From Holophagales bacterium (GTDB lineage: Bacteria > Acidobacteriota > Thermoanaerobaculia > Multivoradales > Multivoraceae): a stretch of DNA of 64,000 nt. Below are positions 1-8,133 of this stretch, in pieces. Position 1 is the first letter of the stretch. Every line of letters begins with the position of its first letter. The position numbers and the translations under genes were made by a program. The DNA lies in the NCBI GenBank assembly GCA_009845425.1, contig VXZQ01000004.1, positions 1 to 64,000 of the forward strand, read 5' to 3'. The notes under the pieces are model-generated. The model was not told where the DNA came from and searched no databases. It saw nothing but the letters and a program-made list of their open reading frames with translations.

Positions 1-114
1 GCCCGACCCGATGTCGCCGTCGATGCGCCCCTTCGGCGGCGGGGGGGGGGCGGGGGGGCCGGATGGGGCGGGGGCAGGTGGGGTGGGGGCGAAAAGGAGG
101 GTGATGAGGAGGCA

Positions 115-137
115 GCCGGCCAGAAGGCCGGCGCACC
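115..137 (+). repeat. Intergenic hairpin repeat, copy 1 (AGAA loop)
   Basis: Seven-base arms GCCGGCC and GGCCGGC enclose the loop AGAA and are followed directly by GCACC. The same layout (stem, AGAA or AAGA loop, stem, GCACC) recurs at 2224, 30846 and 55703 in the same orientation. It resembles REP-type elements in size, but no family is recognised. Confidence 0.6.
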
Positions 138-221
138 GACAGTCAACAGTCAAGGCCCTCTTCCCCTTCGTCATCGCGCTGCTCCTCTTCTCGGGCTCCA
201 TGCCCGTCAGCTCCGAGAGCG

Positions 222-227
222 TAGTAT
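222..227 (+). promoter_or_regulatory. -10-like box TAGTAT upstream of ppiC
   Basis: TAGTAT lies 9 bases before the ATG at 237 and no Shine-Dalgarno sequence is visible, so a leaderless transcript is possible. It is one of a recurring set in this window. Confidence 0.35.
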
Positions 228-236
228 TCCCCGCTC

Positions 237-1163
237 ATGCCTGACTCGCGACTCCGACGGTTCGTTCGCGATCCCCTCTTCGTGTTCCTGGCGATCGGCA
301 TCGCCGTGTTCGCGCTCGACGCGCTAGGCGGCGGGGTCTTCGATTCCGAAGGCCGGAACATCGTCGTCACGCGAGCGCAGGTGATCCGGCTGGCCGACCT
401 CTGGAGCGCGCAAATCGGCCGGCTGCCGACCGTGGCGGAACTCGACTCACTGATCGACGACCACGTCCGGGAGGAGATCCTGGTACGCGAAGCCGCACGC
501 ATGGGTCTCGACCAGGACGACACGATCGTCCGCCGCCGTCTGGCCCAGAAGATGTCCTTCGTGATCGAGGACACGGTGGGCACGGCCGCGGTGTCGGACG
601 CTGAACTCCAGCAGTACTTCGAAGAGAACGCGGAGCGTTACGGGGAACCGCGGCGCTTCACCCTCCGCCACGTCTACGTCAGCCCAGACCGCCGCGGCAG
701 CGACGAGGAAGCGATGAGCGCCGCCACGGAGATCCTCGAACAACTCCGCGCCGAGGGAAACGACGCAGCGCCCGAGAACACACTCTGGCGGCGGCTGGGC
801 GATCCCTTCATGCTACGCCGCGAGTACGGACGCCGGACCGCCGAAGATCTCGCCGAACTGTTCGGCGGCGCGTTCGTGGACGCGCTCGAGACCTTGCCCC
901 TCGGCGAGTGGGCGGGGCCGGTCGAGTCAGCCTACGGCTACCATCTCGTCCGGCTGTCCGTCCGCACGGAGGCGCAGCCGGCGTTGTTCGAGGAGGTGCG
1001 CCGGCGCGTGCTGGACGACGCCCAGCGCGACGCCCGCGACGCGGCGAACCGGGCCGCGCACGAGCGTCTGCGAGAACGCTACCGGGTCGAGATCGACGAA
1101 ATCGACTTCGTCTCGGAGCTGGAGGGCGGTACGGACGCGGACGCGGCGGGAGAAGAGCCCTGA
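237..1163 (+). CDS. Membrane-anchored PpiC/parvulin-type peptidyl-prolyl isomerase
   Basis: 308 aa. An N-terminal hydrophobic segment (about residues 13-31) would anchor the protein in the inner membrane, with the rest in the periplasm. A SurA/PpiD-like helical linker (about 45-140) is followed by a parvulin rotamase domain (about 140-245) with the typical end, GPVESAYGYHLVRL. Such proteins help exported proteins fold. The start codon of the HupE-like gene overlaps its stop, so the two are probably co-translated; this pairing is common in environmental genomes. The start is ATG, with a -10-like box just upstream and no clear ribosome site. Confidence 0.85.
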   Translation: MPDSRLRRFVRDPLFVFLAIGIAVFALDALGGGVFDSEGRNIVVTRAQVIRLADLWSAQIGRLPTVAELDSLIDDHVREEILVREAARMGLDQDDTIVRRRLAQKMSFVIEDTVGTAAVSDAELQQYFEENAERYGEPRRFTLRHVYVSPDRRGSDEEAMSAATEILEQLRAEGNDAAPENTLWRRLGDPFMLRREYGRRTAEDLAELFGGAFVDALETLPLGEWAGPVESAYGYHLVRLSVRTEAQPALFEEVRRRVLDDAQRDARDAANRAAHERLRERYRVEIDEIDFVSELEGGTDADAAGEEP

Positions 1164-2185
1164 ACCGCCCCAGTGGCCGCCTGCTCCCGGCGCTAGCGAC
1201 TCTCACCTGGCTGCTCGTGGCGGCGGTTCCCGCGAGCGCCCACGAAGTTCGTCCCGGCTACCTCGAGCTGAACGAGAGCGAACCGGGGACCTTCGAGGTC
1301 GTCTGGAAGCAGCCCCGCCGCGGCGCGCTCCTGCTCCTGCTCGACCCGGCGCTGCCGGAACACTGCACGGAGACCGCGCGGCAGGCGCCCGAGTACCTGG
1401 CCGGCGCCCTGGTCGAACGCTGGACCGTGGAGTGCGAGGCCGCGGACGGTGATCCGGACCGCATCTTCCACGGCGACATCGTCACCGTCGCCGGCCTGGA
1501 ACGGACGCTGACGGACGTCCTGCTCCGGATGAGCTTCGTCAACGGCGACAGTCTCACCGAACTGCTCCGGCCGGAAGCGCCCTCGGTGACCGTGGACCGG
1601 GAAGCGGCCAGCAACGCCCTGCCCTACTTCCGGCTCGGCGTCGAGCACCTGTTGTTCGGCTTCGACCACATCCTGTTCGTCATCGGCCTGCTCTTCTACG
1701 TCCGAAGCCCGTGGCGCCTGGTCGGCGTCATCACCTCGTTCACGGTCGCCCACAGCATCACCCTGGCGCTGTCGTCGCTCGACGTGGTCAAGCTCTCCAT
1801 AGCGCCGGTCGAGGCGGTGATCGCCCTCTCGATCCTGTTCCTGGCGGTCGAGCTGCTGCGTCCCGAGGAGGAGCGGTCGCCGATCACGACGAAGAGCCCC
1901 TGGCTCATCGCGTTCGCCTTCGGCCTGCTGCACGGCTTCGGCTTCGCCGGTGCCCTGGCCGAGATCGGTCTGCCGCAGCGGGCGATCGCCCTCGCCCTGT
2001 TCCTGTTCAACGTCGGCGTCGAGGTCGGCCAGTTGATGCTCGTCGCCGTGGTGCTCGCCCTCCTCGCCGTCGTCAAGCGAGTCGGCATCGTCATGCCGGA
2101 ACTCGTCCTGCGAACGCCGATCTACGCCACCGGGATCATCGCGGCGTTCTGGTTCGTGGAGCGGGTGGGTCGGATCGTGGTCTGA
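1160..2185 (+). CDS. hupE: HupE/UreJ-family membrane protein with exported N-terminal domain
   Basis: About 341 aa. The likely start is CTG at 1160, which overlaps the ppiC stop and is preceded by GGGAGAAGAG; it leads straight into a signal peptide (hydrophobic LTWLLVAAVPASA, then HEVRPG). An extracytoplasmic domain covers roughly residues 30-150, followed by a polytopic C-terminal half with the HupE/UreJ_2 signatures HLLFGFDHILFV, TVAHS and LLHGFGFAG. The histidine-rich membrane motifs suggest metal (Ni or Co) handling, but this subfamily's substrate is unknown. No hydrogenase or urease genes are nearby. The start could be another rare codon; the family call is firm. Confidence 0.8.
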   Translation: MNRPSGRLLPALATLTWLLVAAVPASAHEVRPGYLELNESEPGTFEVVWKQPRRGALLLLLDPALPEHCTETARQAPEYLAGALVERWTVECEAADGDPDRIFHGDIVTVAGLERTLTDVLLRMSFVNGDSLTELLRPEAPSVTVDREAASNALPYFRLGVEHLLFGFDHILFVIGLLFYVRSPWRLVGVITSFTVAHSITLALSSLDVVKLSIAPVEAVIALSILFLAVELLRPEEERSPITTKSPWLIAFAFGLLHGFGFAGALAEIGLPQRAIALALFLFNVGVEVGQLMLVAVVLALLAVVKRVGIVMPELVLRTPIYATGIIAAFWFVERVGRIVV

Positions 2186-2223
2186 GTCTCGCGCTCGCCG
2201 CTTCGCGGCTCGCGTCTCCTTTT

Positions 2224-2266
2224 CCGCGGGTCAGAAGACCCGCGGCTACAGGCCGGCGCACCCAGT
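2224..2266 (+). repeat. Intergenic hairpin repeat, copy 2 (AGAA loop, GCACCCAGT tail)
   Basis: Nine-base perfect arms CCGCGGGTC and GACCCGCGG enclose AGAA (2224-2245). After 12 bases comes GCACCCAGT (2258-2266). It lies between the hupE-like gene and the AbgT gene. Without a T-tract it is a poor terminator; the match to the other copies argues for a dispersed repeat. Confidence 0.7.
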
Positions 2267-2315
2267 AAGATGACGCTTCCGTCCAGGGCAGGTTGACCGG
2301 GAGAGGAGCCGGCGT

Positions 2316-3887
2316 ATGGCGAAGGCAGGCGACGAGGCGCAACAGGCCGACAACGGCAAGCCGAAGGGACTTCTCAACCGGTTTCTGAACGCCATCGAGG
2401 TCGTCGGCAACAAGCTGCCCGACCCGGCGATCCTCTTCCTGCTGCTGCTGTTCCTGACCTGGATCGCTTCGGTGCTGCTGGCGCCGATCCAGTTCGCGGA
2501 CATCCACCCGGTCACAGGCGAGCCGGTCCGGATCCAGAACCAGCTCACAGGCGAGGCGCTGGCGACGTTCATGGCGCGGCTGGTGACGACGTTCACCGGG
2601 TTCGCGCCGCTGGGCGTCGTGCTGGTCGCGCTCCTCGGCGTCGGCGTGGCCGAGAAGACGGGGTTCATCAACACCGGCCTGCGCCTGATCCTCGGCTTCA
2701 CGCCGAAGAGCCTGCTGACCCCGATGCTGATCCTCGCCTCGATCGTCAGTCACACGGCGGCGGACGCCGGCTACGTCCTCGTCATCCCGCTCGGCGGGGT
2801 CATCTTCTACGCCGCTGGCCGCCATCCGCTCGCCGGCATCGCGGCCGCCTTCGCCGGCGTGTCGGGCGGCTTCTCGGCCAACTTCATCCCCTCGGGCATC
2901 GATCCCCTGCTCCAGGGCTTCACGCAGTCCGCGGCCCAGATCCTCGATCCCGAGGTCCTGGTGAACCCGCTCTGCAACCTCCTGTTCACCGCGCTGTCCT
3001 CCATCCTCGTGGTCGCCGTCGGCTGGTACCTGACCGACCGGGTGATCGAGCCGAGGCTCCGCGGCACCGAGATCGACGGCGACCCGGAAGAGATGCCGAA
3101 GATGGAGGAGCCGAGCCGAAGGGACCGTCTCGGTTTCCTGGCCGGCATGGGGTCCCTGATGGTCGGCCTGGTCGTCCTGCTGCTCTGGGCCTGGCCCGAG
3201 ACGTCGCCGCTTCGCAGCGAGGCCGGCGAGCTGACCGCGTTCTCGGCGCCGCTGATGCAGATGCTGGTGCCCCTGATCTTCGTGTTCTTCCTGATTCCCG
3301 GCGTCGTCCACGGCTACGTCGCCGGCACGGTGAAGACCCACCGGGACATCGTCGACGGCATGAGCGACGCGATGCGCACGATGGCGTACTACTTGGTCAT
3401 GGCCTTCTTCGCCGCCCAGTTCATCGCCGCCTTCAGCAGTTCGAACGTCGGCCTGCTGATCGCGCTCAAGGGCGCGAACTTCCTGCGCGATCTCGGCCTG
3501 CCCGCCCAGGCGACCGTGGTCGGGATCATTCTGCTGTCGGCGGTCGTCAACCTGTTCGTCGGCTCGGCCTCCGCCAAGTGGGCCGTCCTCTCCGTCATCT
3601 TCGTGCCGATGCTGATGAGCCTCGGCATCTCGCCCGAACTGACCCAGGCCGCCTACCGGGTCGGCGACAGCGTGACGAACATCGTCACGCCGCTCATGCC
3701 CTACTTCCCGCTCGTCGTCGTCTTCTGCCAGCGCTACACGAAGAAGGCGGGCATCGGCACCGTCCTGTCGCTGATGATCCCGTACGCCGTCACCCTGCTC
3801 ATCACCTGGACGATCTTCCTGATCGGCTACTGGTTACTGGGCATCCCGCTGGGCCTCCAGGCGGGATACACCTACCCCGCGGCCTGA
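2316..3887 (+). CDS. AbgT-family transporter
   Basis: 523 aa, close to the family's usual length of about 510. It is a polytopic inner-membrane protein with the AbgT hallmarks: the early segment NKLPDPAILFLLLLF, a re-entrant helix region around SHTAADAGYV, and the C-terminal SASAKWAVLS and GDSVTNIVTPLMPYFP motifs. E. coli AbgT imports p-aminobenzoyl-glutamate; other members export sulfonamides, so the direction and substrate here are open. GAGAGGAG precedes the ATG at a good distance. The small exported-protein gene follows after 7 bases, so an operon is likely. Confidence 0.92.
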   Translation: MAKAGDEAQQADNGKPKGLLNRFLNAIEVVGNKLPDPAILFLLLLFLTWIASVLLAPIQFADIHPVTGEPVRIQNQLTGEALATFMARLVTTFTGFAPLGVVLVALLGVGVAEKTGFINTGLRLILGFTPKSLLTPMLILASIVSHTAADAGYVLVIPLGGVIFYAAGRHPLAGIAAAFAGVSGGFSANFIPSGIDPLLQGFTQSAAQILDPEVLVNPLCNLLFTALSSILVVAVGWYLTDRVIEPRLRGTEIDGDPEEMPKMEEPSRRDRLGFLAGMGSLMVGLVVLLLWAWPETSPLRSEAGELTAFSAPLMQMLVPLIFVFFLIPGVVHGYVAGTVKTHRDIVDGMSDAMRTMAYYLVMAFFAAQFIAAFSSSNVGLLIALKGANFLRDLGLPAQATVVGIILLSAVVNLFVGSASAKWAVLSVIFVPMLMSLGISPELTQAAYRVGDSVTNIVTPLMPYFPLVVVFCQRYTKKAGIGTVLSLMIPYAVTLLITWTIFLIGYWLLGIPLGLQAGYTYPAA

Positions 3888-3894
3888 TCGAGCC

Positions 3895-4395
3895 ATGAAG
3901 AAGGCACTGTCGATACCCGCGGCGCTGCCTGTGTTCCTGGTGCTCGGCGCCACGCTCGCTGCGGCAACCTGGGCGCAGCCGACCCGGCCCATCTACCCGG
4001 TCTACGAGGGCTACGTACCGAACGACGACGGCACGGCCGTTCTGGTGTTCGGCTACTACAACCACAACTCGGTGGCGGTCGAGATCCCGGCGGGCGAGGC
4101 GAACCGCTTCGACCCGGGGCCGGCCGACCGCGGCCAGCCGACCGTCTTCGAGCCCGGGCGGCAGCGCAACGTCTGCCTGATCGTCCTGCCAGCCGACTAC
4201 GAGGGCAACCTGAGCTGGTCGGTCACCGTGGGCGAAAACACGAAGCAGACGACGGAACGGGGCGGAATCGATACCCTGTACCTGATCGAGAACATCTCCA
4301 TGGCCTATCGCCGGGCGAAGCAGGTCGACACCGCCGCCGCCGAGCAAGGCGTCTGCCTCACACCCGCACCGGCCAGCACGAGGAGCCAACCATGA
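3895..4395 (+). CDS. Small exported protein of unknown function
   Basis: 166 aa with a clear signal peptide (KK at the N-terminus, a hydrophobic stretch, cleavage near TWAQP). The mature part looks like a beta-sandwich with the segments YVPNDDGTAVLVFGYYNHNS and VCLIVLPADY and one cysteine pair. I do not recognise a family. Its stop overlaps the start of the haem/copper monooxygenase-like gene by four bases (ATGA), with AGGAG just upstream. It is therefore probably made together with that enzyme and may be a partner or accessory protein. Confidence 0.75.
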   Translation: MKKALSIPAALPVFLVLGATLAAATWAQPTRPIYPVYEGYVPNDDGTAVLVFGYYNHNSVAVEIPAGEANRFDPGPADRGQPTVFEPGRQRNVCLIVLPADYEGNLSWSVTVGENTKQTTERGGIDTLYLIENISMAYRRAKQVDTAAAEQGVCLTPAPASTRSQP

Positions 4396-5756
4396 ACCGG
4401 ACTCTCGGAACCCTGACGACAGCCGCGATTCCGCTGCTCGCCCTCCTTGCCGTTCCGGCCGCTCCTCCGGCTGCGGCGGCCGACGGCGATACGCCGACCT
4501 TCAGCCGCGACATCGCACCGATCTTCCAGCGTTCATGTCAGCGCTGCCATCGCCCCGAAACCGCGGCGCCGATGTCGCTCCTCAGCTACGAGCAGATCCG
4601 GCCCTGGGCGCGGTCCATCAAGCGCCGGGTCGAGTCCCGGCAGATGCCGCCCTGGCACATCGACCGGACGATCGGCGTCTACGAACCGGATCCGAGCCTG
4701 AGCGACGAGGAAATCGCCCTGGTCACGGCCTGGGTCGACGGCGGCGCTCCGCGCGGCAACCCCTCCGACCTGCCGCCGCAGATCGAGTGGCCGTCCGGCG
4801 ACGCCTGGGAGTACGGCGAGCCCGACCTGGTCGTCGAGATGCAGGAGGACATGGTGGTGCCGGCCGAGGGCCCCGACCTGTTCGTCAACTTCATCGCCGA
4901 CACCGGCCTCACCGAGGACCGCTACATCCGCTGGATCGAGGTCAAGCCGAGCAAGGCCGGCCGCGCGACCGTCCACCACACGATGGTCTACGCGATCCAG
5001 GACGACGCGGAGTACGTAGGCGAGGACTTCTTCGAGCGCGACGACGACCCCAACCGCCGCGACGCCGAGGGCAACCCCGTCGGCTCGCTGCTGATCGAGT
5101 ACGCGGTCGGTAACACCGGCGACGTCTACGCCGACAACACCGGCAAGCTGCTGATGGCCGGAGCGAAGATCCGCTTCAGCGGCCACTACCACTCGATCGG
5201 CGAGGTGATCCGCGACCGCCAGCGGGTCGGTTTCGGCTTCTACCCCCGCGGCGTCGTGCCGAAACACCGGATCGTCTCCACCCGGCTCTTCGCCGGCCTG
5301 CCCAGCAACCGCGGCTGGCGCAACAACGAACTCTCCATCCCGCCCGGCGCCGACAACGTCCGCCACGACGGCTACCGCGTCCTCGACCGGCCGATCCAGT
5401 TGATCAGCTTCCAGGCCCACATGCACTACCGGGGCAAGGGCATGGAGCTCGAGGCGATCCACGCCGACGGCCGCCGCGAACTGCTCACCCGCATTCAGAA
5501 CTACGACTTCAACTGGCAGATCGCCTACCCGTACAAGCACCCGCCGGTCTTCCCCGCCGGCACCGTCCTGCACGTGACGTCGTACCACGACAACTCGGAG
5601 AACAACCCCTACAACCCCGACCCGACCGCCTGGGTCGGCTGGGGCAACCGAACCGTCGACGACATGGCGATCGGCTGGACCAACTTCGTCTTCCTGTCCG
5701 AAGAGGACTACGAACAGCACGCAGCGGCCGGCGCCGCCACCGGAGCGGGCGACTAG
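4392..5756 (+). CDS. Exported cytochrome c / copper type II ascorbate-dependent monooxygenase-like protein
   Basis: 454 aa with a signal peptide (about 1-30). Residues 35-125 form a cytochrome c-like domain: haem-binding C49-x-x-C52-H53 and a possible axial Met in RQMPPW (M85). The rest resembles peptidylglycine/dopamine-type copper monooxygenases: His pair H195-H196 (HHTM), H265/H267 (GHYH), H343-x-H345 (AHMH) and a late Met (M425, DDMAIG) in the position of the CuM ligand. By family knowledge this would be a periplasmic redox enzyme hydroxylating an unknown substrate, with the haem perhaps delivering electrons. It is convergent with the next gene, overlapping it by four bases. Confidence 0.8.
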   Translation: MNRTLGTLTTAAIPLLALLAVPAAPPAAAADGDTPTFSRDIAPIFQRSCQRCHRPETAAPMSLLSYEQIRPWARSIKRRVESRQMPPWHIDRTIGVYEPDPSLSDEEIALVTAWVDGGAPRGNPSDLPPQIEWPSGDAWEYGEPDLVVEMQEDMVVPAEGPDLFVNFIADTGLTEDRYIRWIEVKPSKAGRATVHHTMVYAIQDDAEYVGEDFFERDDDPNRRDAEGNPVGSLLIEYAVGNTGDVYADNTGKLLMAGAKIRFSGHYHSIGEVIRDRQRVGFGFYPRGVVPKHRIVSTRLFAGLPSNRGWRNNELSIPPGADNVRHDGYRVLDRPIQLISFQAHMHYRGKGMELEAIHADGRRELLTRIQNYDFNWQIAYPYKHPPVFPAGTVLHVTSYHDNSENNPYNPDPTAWVGWGNRTVDDMAIGWTNFVFLSEEDYEQHAAAGAATGAGD

Positions 5757-6970
5757 TCCAAAATCGAGGCGGGTATTGCGGCGGTGCGTACGCCGCCGTC
5801 CCGCCAGGCGAAGACCAGGCGGCCTTCGCTACGGGCGAGCTTGGGCACGCCGACGGCGCTACGGCCGGCGGGCACCGGCGCTACGGTGAGTGGCGTACCG
5901 GCGCCTTCGTCCTGGCTGACACGGCGGACTCGCAGTTCGAAGTGACCGGACTCTGAGCGCTCGACCCAACTGACCGCGGCGCTGCCGTCTTCTAGAGTGG
6001 CGACGCCGGCCCAGCCGCGTGGGGACCCGTAATCGATTCGGATTGGATCGTCGAACCGTTGCTCTGTGGTGTTCCAGAAGGCAGCCAGCACCTTCGACTC
6101 GCCGCCGGCGGCGGTGAACCAGGCGACTGCCGGGCCTGATGCACTCGAAGCCAGGGCCGGGCCGTTCGTCGGACAACCCCGGATGCGCCAGCCGTCGCGG
6201 TGGACGAGTTTCGGACTGCTCCATCGTTCGTCCCGGAGACGGGCGAAGGAGATGTCCCGGAACTCCCCTTCCCGGCGGTCGCGAAAGGCCAGAAACAGGC
6301 CGTCCGAACTCGGCGCCATCGCCGTCGTGCAGCAACTGCACACATCGGCGTCCACCTCGCGGTCGCCCACCAGCGCGCCGGCTGCATCGAAACGCGCTGA
6401 CCGAAGAGCCATCCGCGGCTCCGCCTCGCCATGTCCCGCGGCGGTCGGCGCCGCCTCGTCGTCACCGACGGTAGACAGGTAGACCATCTCGAACCCGTCC
6501 GCGACCCGGGCGTACGCCACGAATCCGGCATACCCGTCAACGCCGTCGCCACTCGCCTGGAACACTTCTCGCCAGGTCTCGCCCCGGTCCTCCGAGAACG
6601 CCAGCCGGATGCCGTAGCCGTAGTCGCCCTCCCGATCCTCGTCGTGAACCAGCCAGTGCGCCGCCAGCCGGTCGCCGGGCAACTGGACGACCGCGGGGTG
6701 GTCGATCCAGTTGACGAACCAGTTCTTGCCCCTGGCGATGGTTGTCGCGGGCCCCCACTTCTCACCTTGCAACTCCGCGAACCGAAGCGCATGGCCGCCC
6801 TCGCCCAGGCGCTCAACCCAACTGAGGACGATCGTCCCATCGGGTCCCGCGTTCAGGGCATAGCTGCTGCTCATCTCCGCCGCAGGCGTATCGAGCAGCC
6901 GCATCTCAGCGGACGCAGCCGTAGGCAGGACGCTGATCCCGAAAGCAATGAAGAAGAGGAGACGACTCAC
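5753..6970 (-). CDS. Exported sialidase-like beta-propeller protein with CxCC motif
   Basis: 405 aa starting at GTG, with a signal peptide ending near AASA. The protein has BNR/Asp-box character (SEDRGETW at about 126-133, a second weaker repeat with FAWRDG near the C-terminus), so a six-bladed sialidase-type propeller is likely. A conserved-looking DVCSCCTTAM segment (C211, C213, C214) is unusual for glycosidases and could bind a metal or form disulfides. The catalytic arginine triad of true sialidases cannot be assigned with confidence, so enzymatic activity is uncertain. The lipoprotein gene lies 16 bases upstream and is probably co-transcribed. Confidence 0.75.
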   Translation of the reverse strand: MSRLLFFIAFGISVLPTAASAEMRLLDTPAAEMSSSYALNAGPDGTIVLSWVERLGEGGHALRFAELQGEKWGPATTIARGKNWFVNWIDHPAVVQLPGDRLAAHWLVHDEDREGDYGYGIRLAFSEDRGETWREVFQASGDGVDGYAGFVAYARVADGFEMVYLSTVGDDEAAPTAAGHGEAEPRMALRSARFDAAGALVGDREVDADVCSCCTTAMAPSSDGLFLAFRDRREGEFRDISFARLRDERWSSPKLVHRDGWRIRGCPTNGPALASSASGPAVAWFTAAGGESKVLAAFWNTTEQRFDDPIRIDYGSPRGWAGVATLEDGSAAVSWVERSESGHFELRVRRVSQDEGAGTPLTVAPVPAGRSAVGVPKLARSEGRLVFAWRDGGVRTAAIPASILD

Positions 6971-6986
6971 GGGCCGGTTTGTCTCA

Positions 6987-7742
6987 CTACTTCCAGGTCA
7001 CCGCCATGGCGAAGAAGTGGTCGAAGACCTCGCGGTTGGGGTGGTTGGCGTCGTTGTTTTCGGGGCTGCGGATGTAGAAGTCGAGTTGCTGGGCCGCGGG
7101 GTTGACCGCTCCGGCGGGGCCTTCGGTCGGTTCGAGTTGCACCTGCAGCGTCTCGCGGTTGCGCATTCCCTGCGTGACCATGAAGTGGATCTGGTAGTCG
7201 CTGTACAGCTCCTCGCCGTCGAGGGTCGCGTGGCCGTAGCCCCAGCCGGCGACGTAGAGGAGACTCTTCGGCCAGTTCGAGTCGCCGCAGCCGGCGTCGC
7301 CGTGCTCGAACAGGTAGGCCGCGATGCCGCCGTCCTGGCACGGCGAGAACTCGTAGAAGCGGTCCAGTTCGACGACGTACTCGCCTTCCGGAAGCTGCAG
7401 CTCAGCCCGGAACGTGCCCGTGTTGGCGATCTCGTCGACGTCGATCAGGATCTCGCCACCGACCGGCGCCACGTTGCTCGCGTCGTCGCCCATGTGGTCC
7501 CAGGGCGACTCGTCGTCCAGCCGGCCGACCTGGTGGACGTCAGTGCCCACGATGACGAAGCGACCGTCGTACAGCTCGTGCTGCTCCGGCTCGTAGAGGC
7601 CCATGCCCGTGCCGGGCTGGTTGCGGGCGGTCACCGGCTCGGGTTCGGGCTCCGGCGCTCCTTCGCCAATGCGCACGGCACAGCCAGCCAGGAGCAGGGC
7701 CGAAGCCAACCAGAACGTCATCCCCGATCGGCGCATCTTCAT
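6987..7742 (-). CDS. Lipoprotein of unknown function
   Basis: 251 aa. The N-terminus has a typical type II signal with lipobox LAGC, followed by a Glu/Pro linker (EPEPEPV). The globular part contains repeated beta-strand-like segments, for example GTFRAELQLPEGEYVVELDR and FYIRSPENNDANHPNREVFD, and several cysteines. No family is recognised. AAGGAGGTG lies just upstream of the ATG on the minus strand. The gene is divergent from the XdhC gene across 58 bases and is followed closely by the beta-propeller gene. Confidence 0.7.
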   Translation of the reverse strand: MKMRRSGMTFWLASALLLAGCAVRIGEGAPEPEPEPVTARNQPGTGMGLYEPEQHELYDGRFVIVGTDVHQVGRLDDESPWDHMGDDASNVAPVGGEILIDVDEIANTGTFRAELQLPEGEYVVELDRFYEFSPCQDGGIAAYLFEHGDAGCGDSNWPKSLLYVAGWGYGHATLDGEELYSDYQIHFMVTQGMRNRETLQVQLEPTEGPAGAVNPAAQQLDFYIRSPENNDANHPNREVFDHFFAMAVTWK

Positions 7743-7787
7743 CGCTCCGCACCTCCTTCAGGTCACTATAGCCCCGGGGCGAGGGAG

Positions 7788-7793
7788 TAGAAT
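7788..7793 (+). promoter_or_regulatory. -10-like box TAGAAT before xdhC N-terminal gene
   Basis: TAGAAT matches the sigma70 -10 consensus at five of six positions and ends 7 bases before the GTG at 7801. There is no Shine-Dalgarno sequence, and the 17-base-spaced -35 region is poor. The position fits a leaderless transcript. Confidence 0.4.
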
Positions 7794-7800
7794 CCGGCCC

Positions 7801-8115
7801 GTGCTGGACATCCTCCCCGACGTGGACCGCTGGCGCGCGGACGGCCGACGCGTGGCCGTCGCGACCGTGATCCGCACCGTCGGCTCCTCGCCGCGGCCCC
7901 TCGGCTCGAAGATGGCCGTATCCGACACCGGGAGCATCGCCGGCTCGGTCAGCGGCGGCTGCATCGAGGGCGCGGTGATCGAGGAGGCCCAGTCGGTGCT
8001 GGAGGACGGCCTGCCGAAGCGGCTCAGCTACGGCATCTCGGACGAGCAGGCGTGGTCCGTCGGACTGACGTGCGGCGGCGAGGTCGAGGTGCTGGTCGAA
8101 CGCATCGACGGCTGA
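7801..8115 (+). CDS. XdhC/CoxI N-terminal domain protein
   Basis: 104 aa from GTG at 7801 (MLDILPDVDRW). It carries the XdhC_CoxI signature GSSPRPLGSKM followed by SGGCIEGAV. In XdhC the equivalent region helps bind molybdenum cofactor and insert its sulfurated form into xanthine-dehydrogenase-type enzymes. Here the N-terminal half is a separate gene, with the Rossmann half encoded 18 bases downstream; split arrangements are known. No molybdenum hydroxylase structural genes are in the window. The upstream in-frame extension overlaps the divergent lipoprotein gene and is not credible. Confidence 0.85.
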   Translation: MLDILPDVDRWRADGRRVAVATVIRTVGSSPRPLGSKMAVSDTGSIAGSVSGGCIEGAVIEEAQSVLEDGLPKRLSYGISDEQAWSVGLTCGGEVEVLVERIDG

Positions 8116-8133
8116 GGCGGGAGGCTCGCCCCG

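Larger units (their letters stand above)
1..236. other. Non-coding 5' end of window with G-rich tract
   Basis: No convincing gene lies here. Bases 41-90 are extremely G-rich on the + strand (a run of ten G at 41-50, seven G at 52-58, then several G4-G5 runs), which could form a G-quadruplex or could be low-quality sequence near a contig end. A reading frame through it would encode a glycine-rich low-complexity peptide and is not believable. Bases 115-137 hold a hairpin repeat and 222-227 a promoter-like box; both are listed separately. Confidence 0.6.

Noticed and set aside
11..244. Glycine-rich 77-codon frame at the left edge
   Set aside because: It runs through the G-tract and the hairpin repeat and overlaps the ppiC start; no similarity to any protein type.
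2224..2245. Hairpin as an intrinsic terminator after hupE
   Set aside because: There is no T-tract, and the same loop and tail recur at unrelated positions, so a dispersed repeat is the better explanation.
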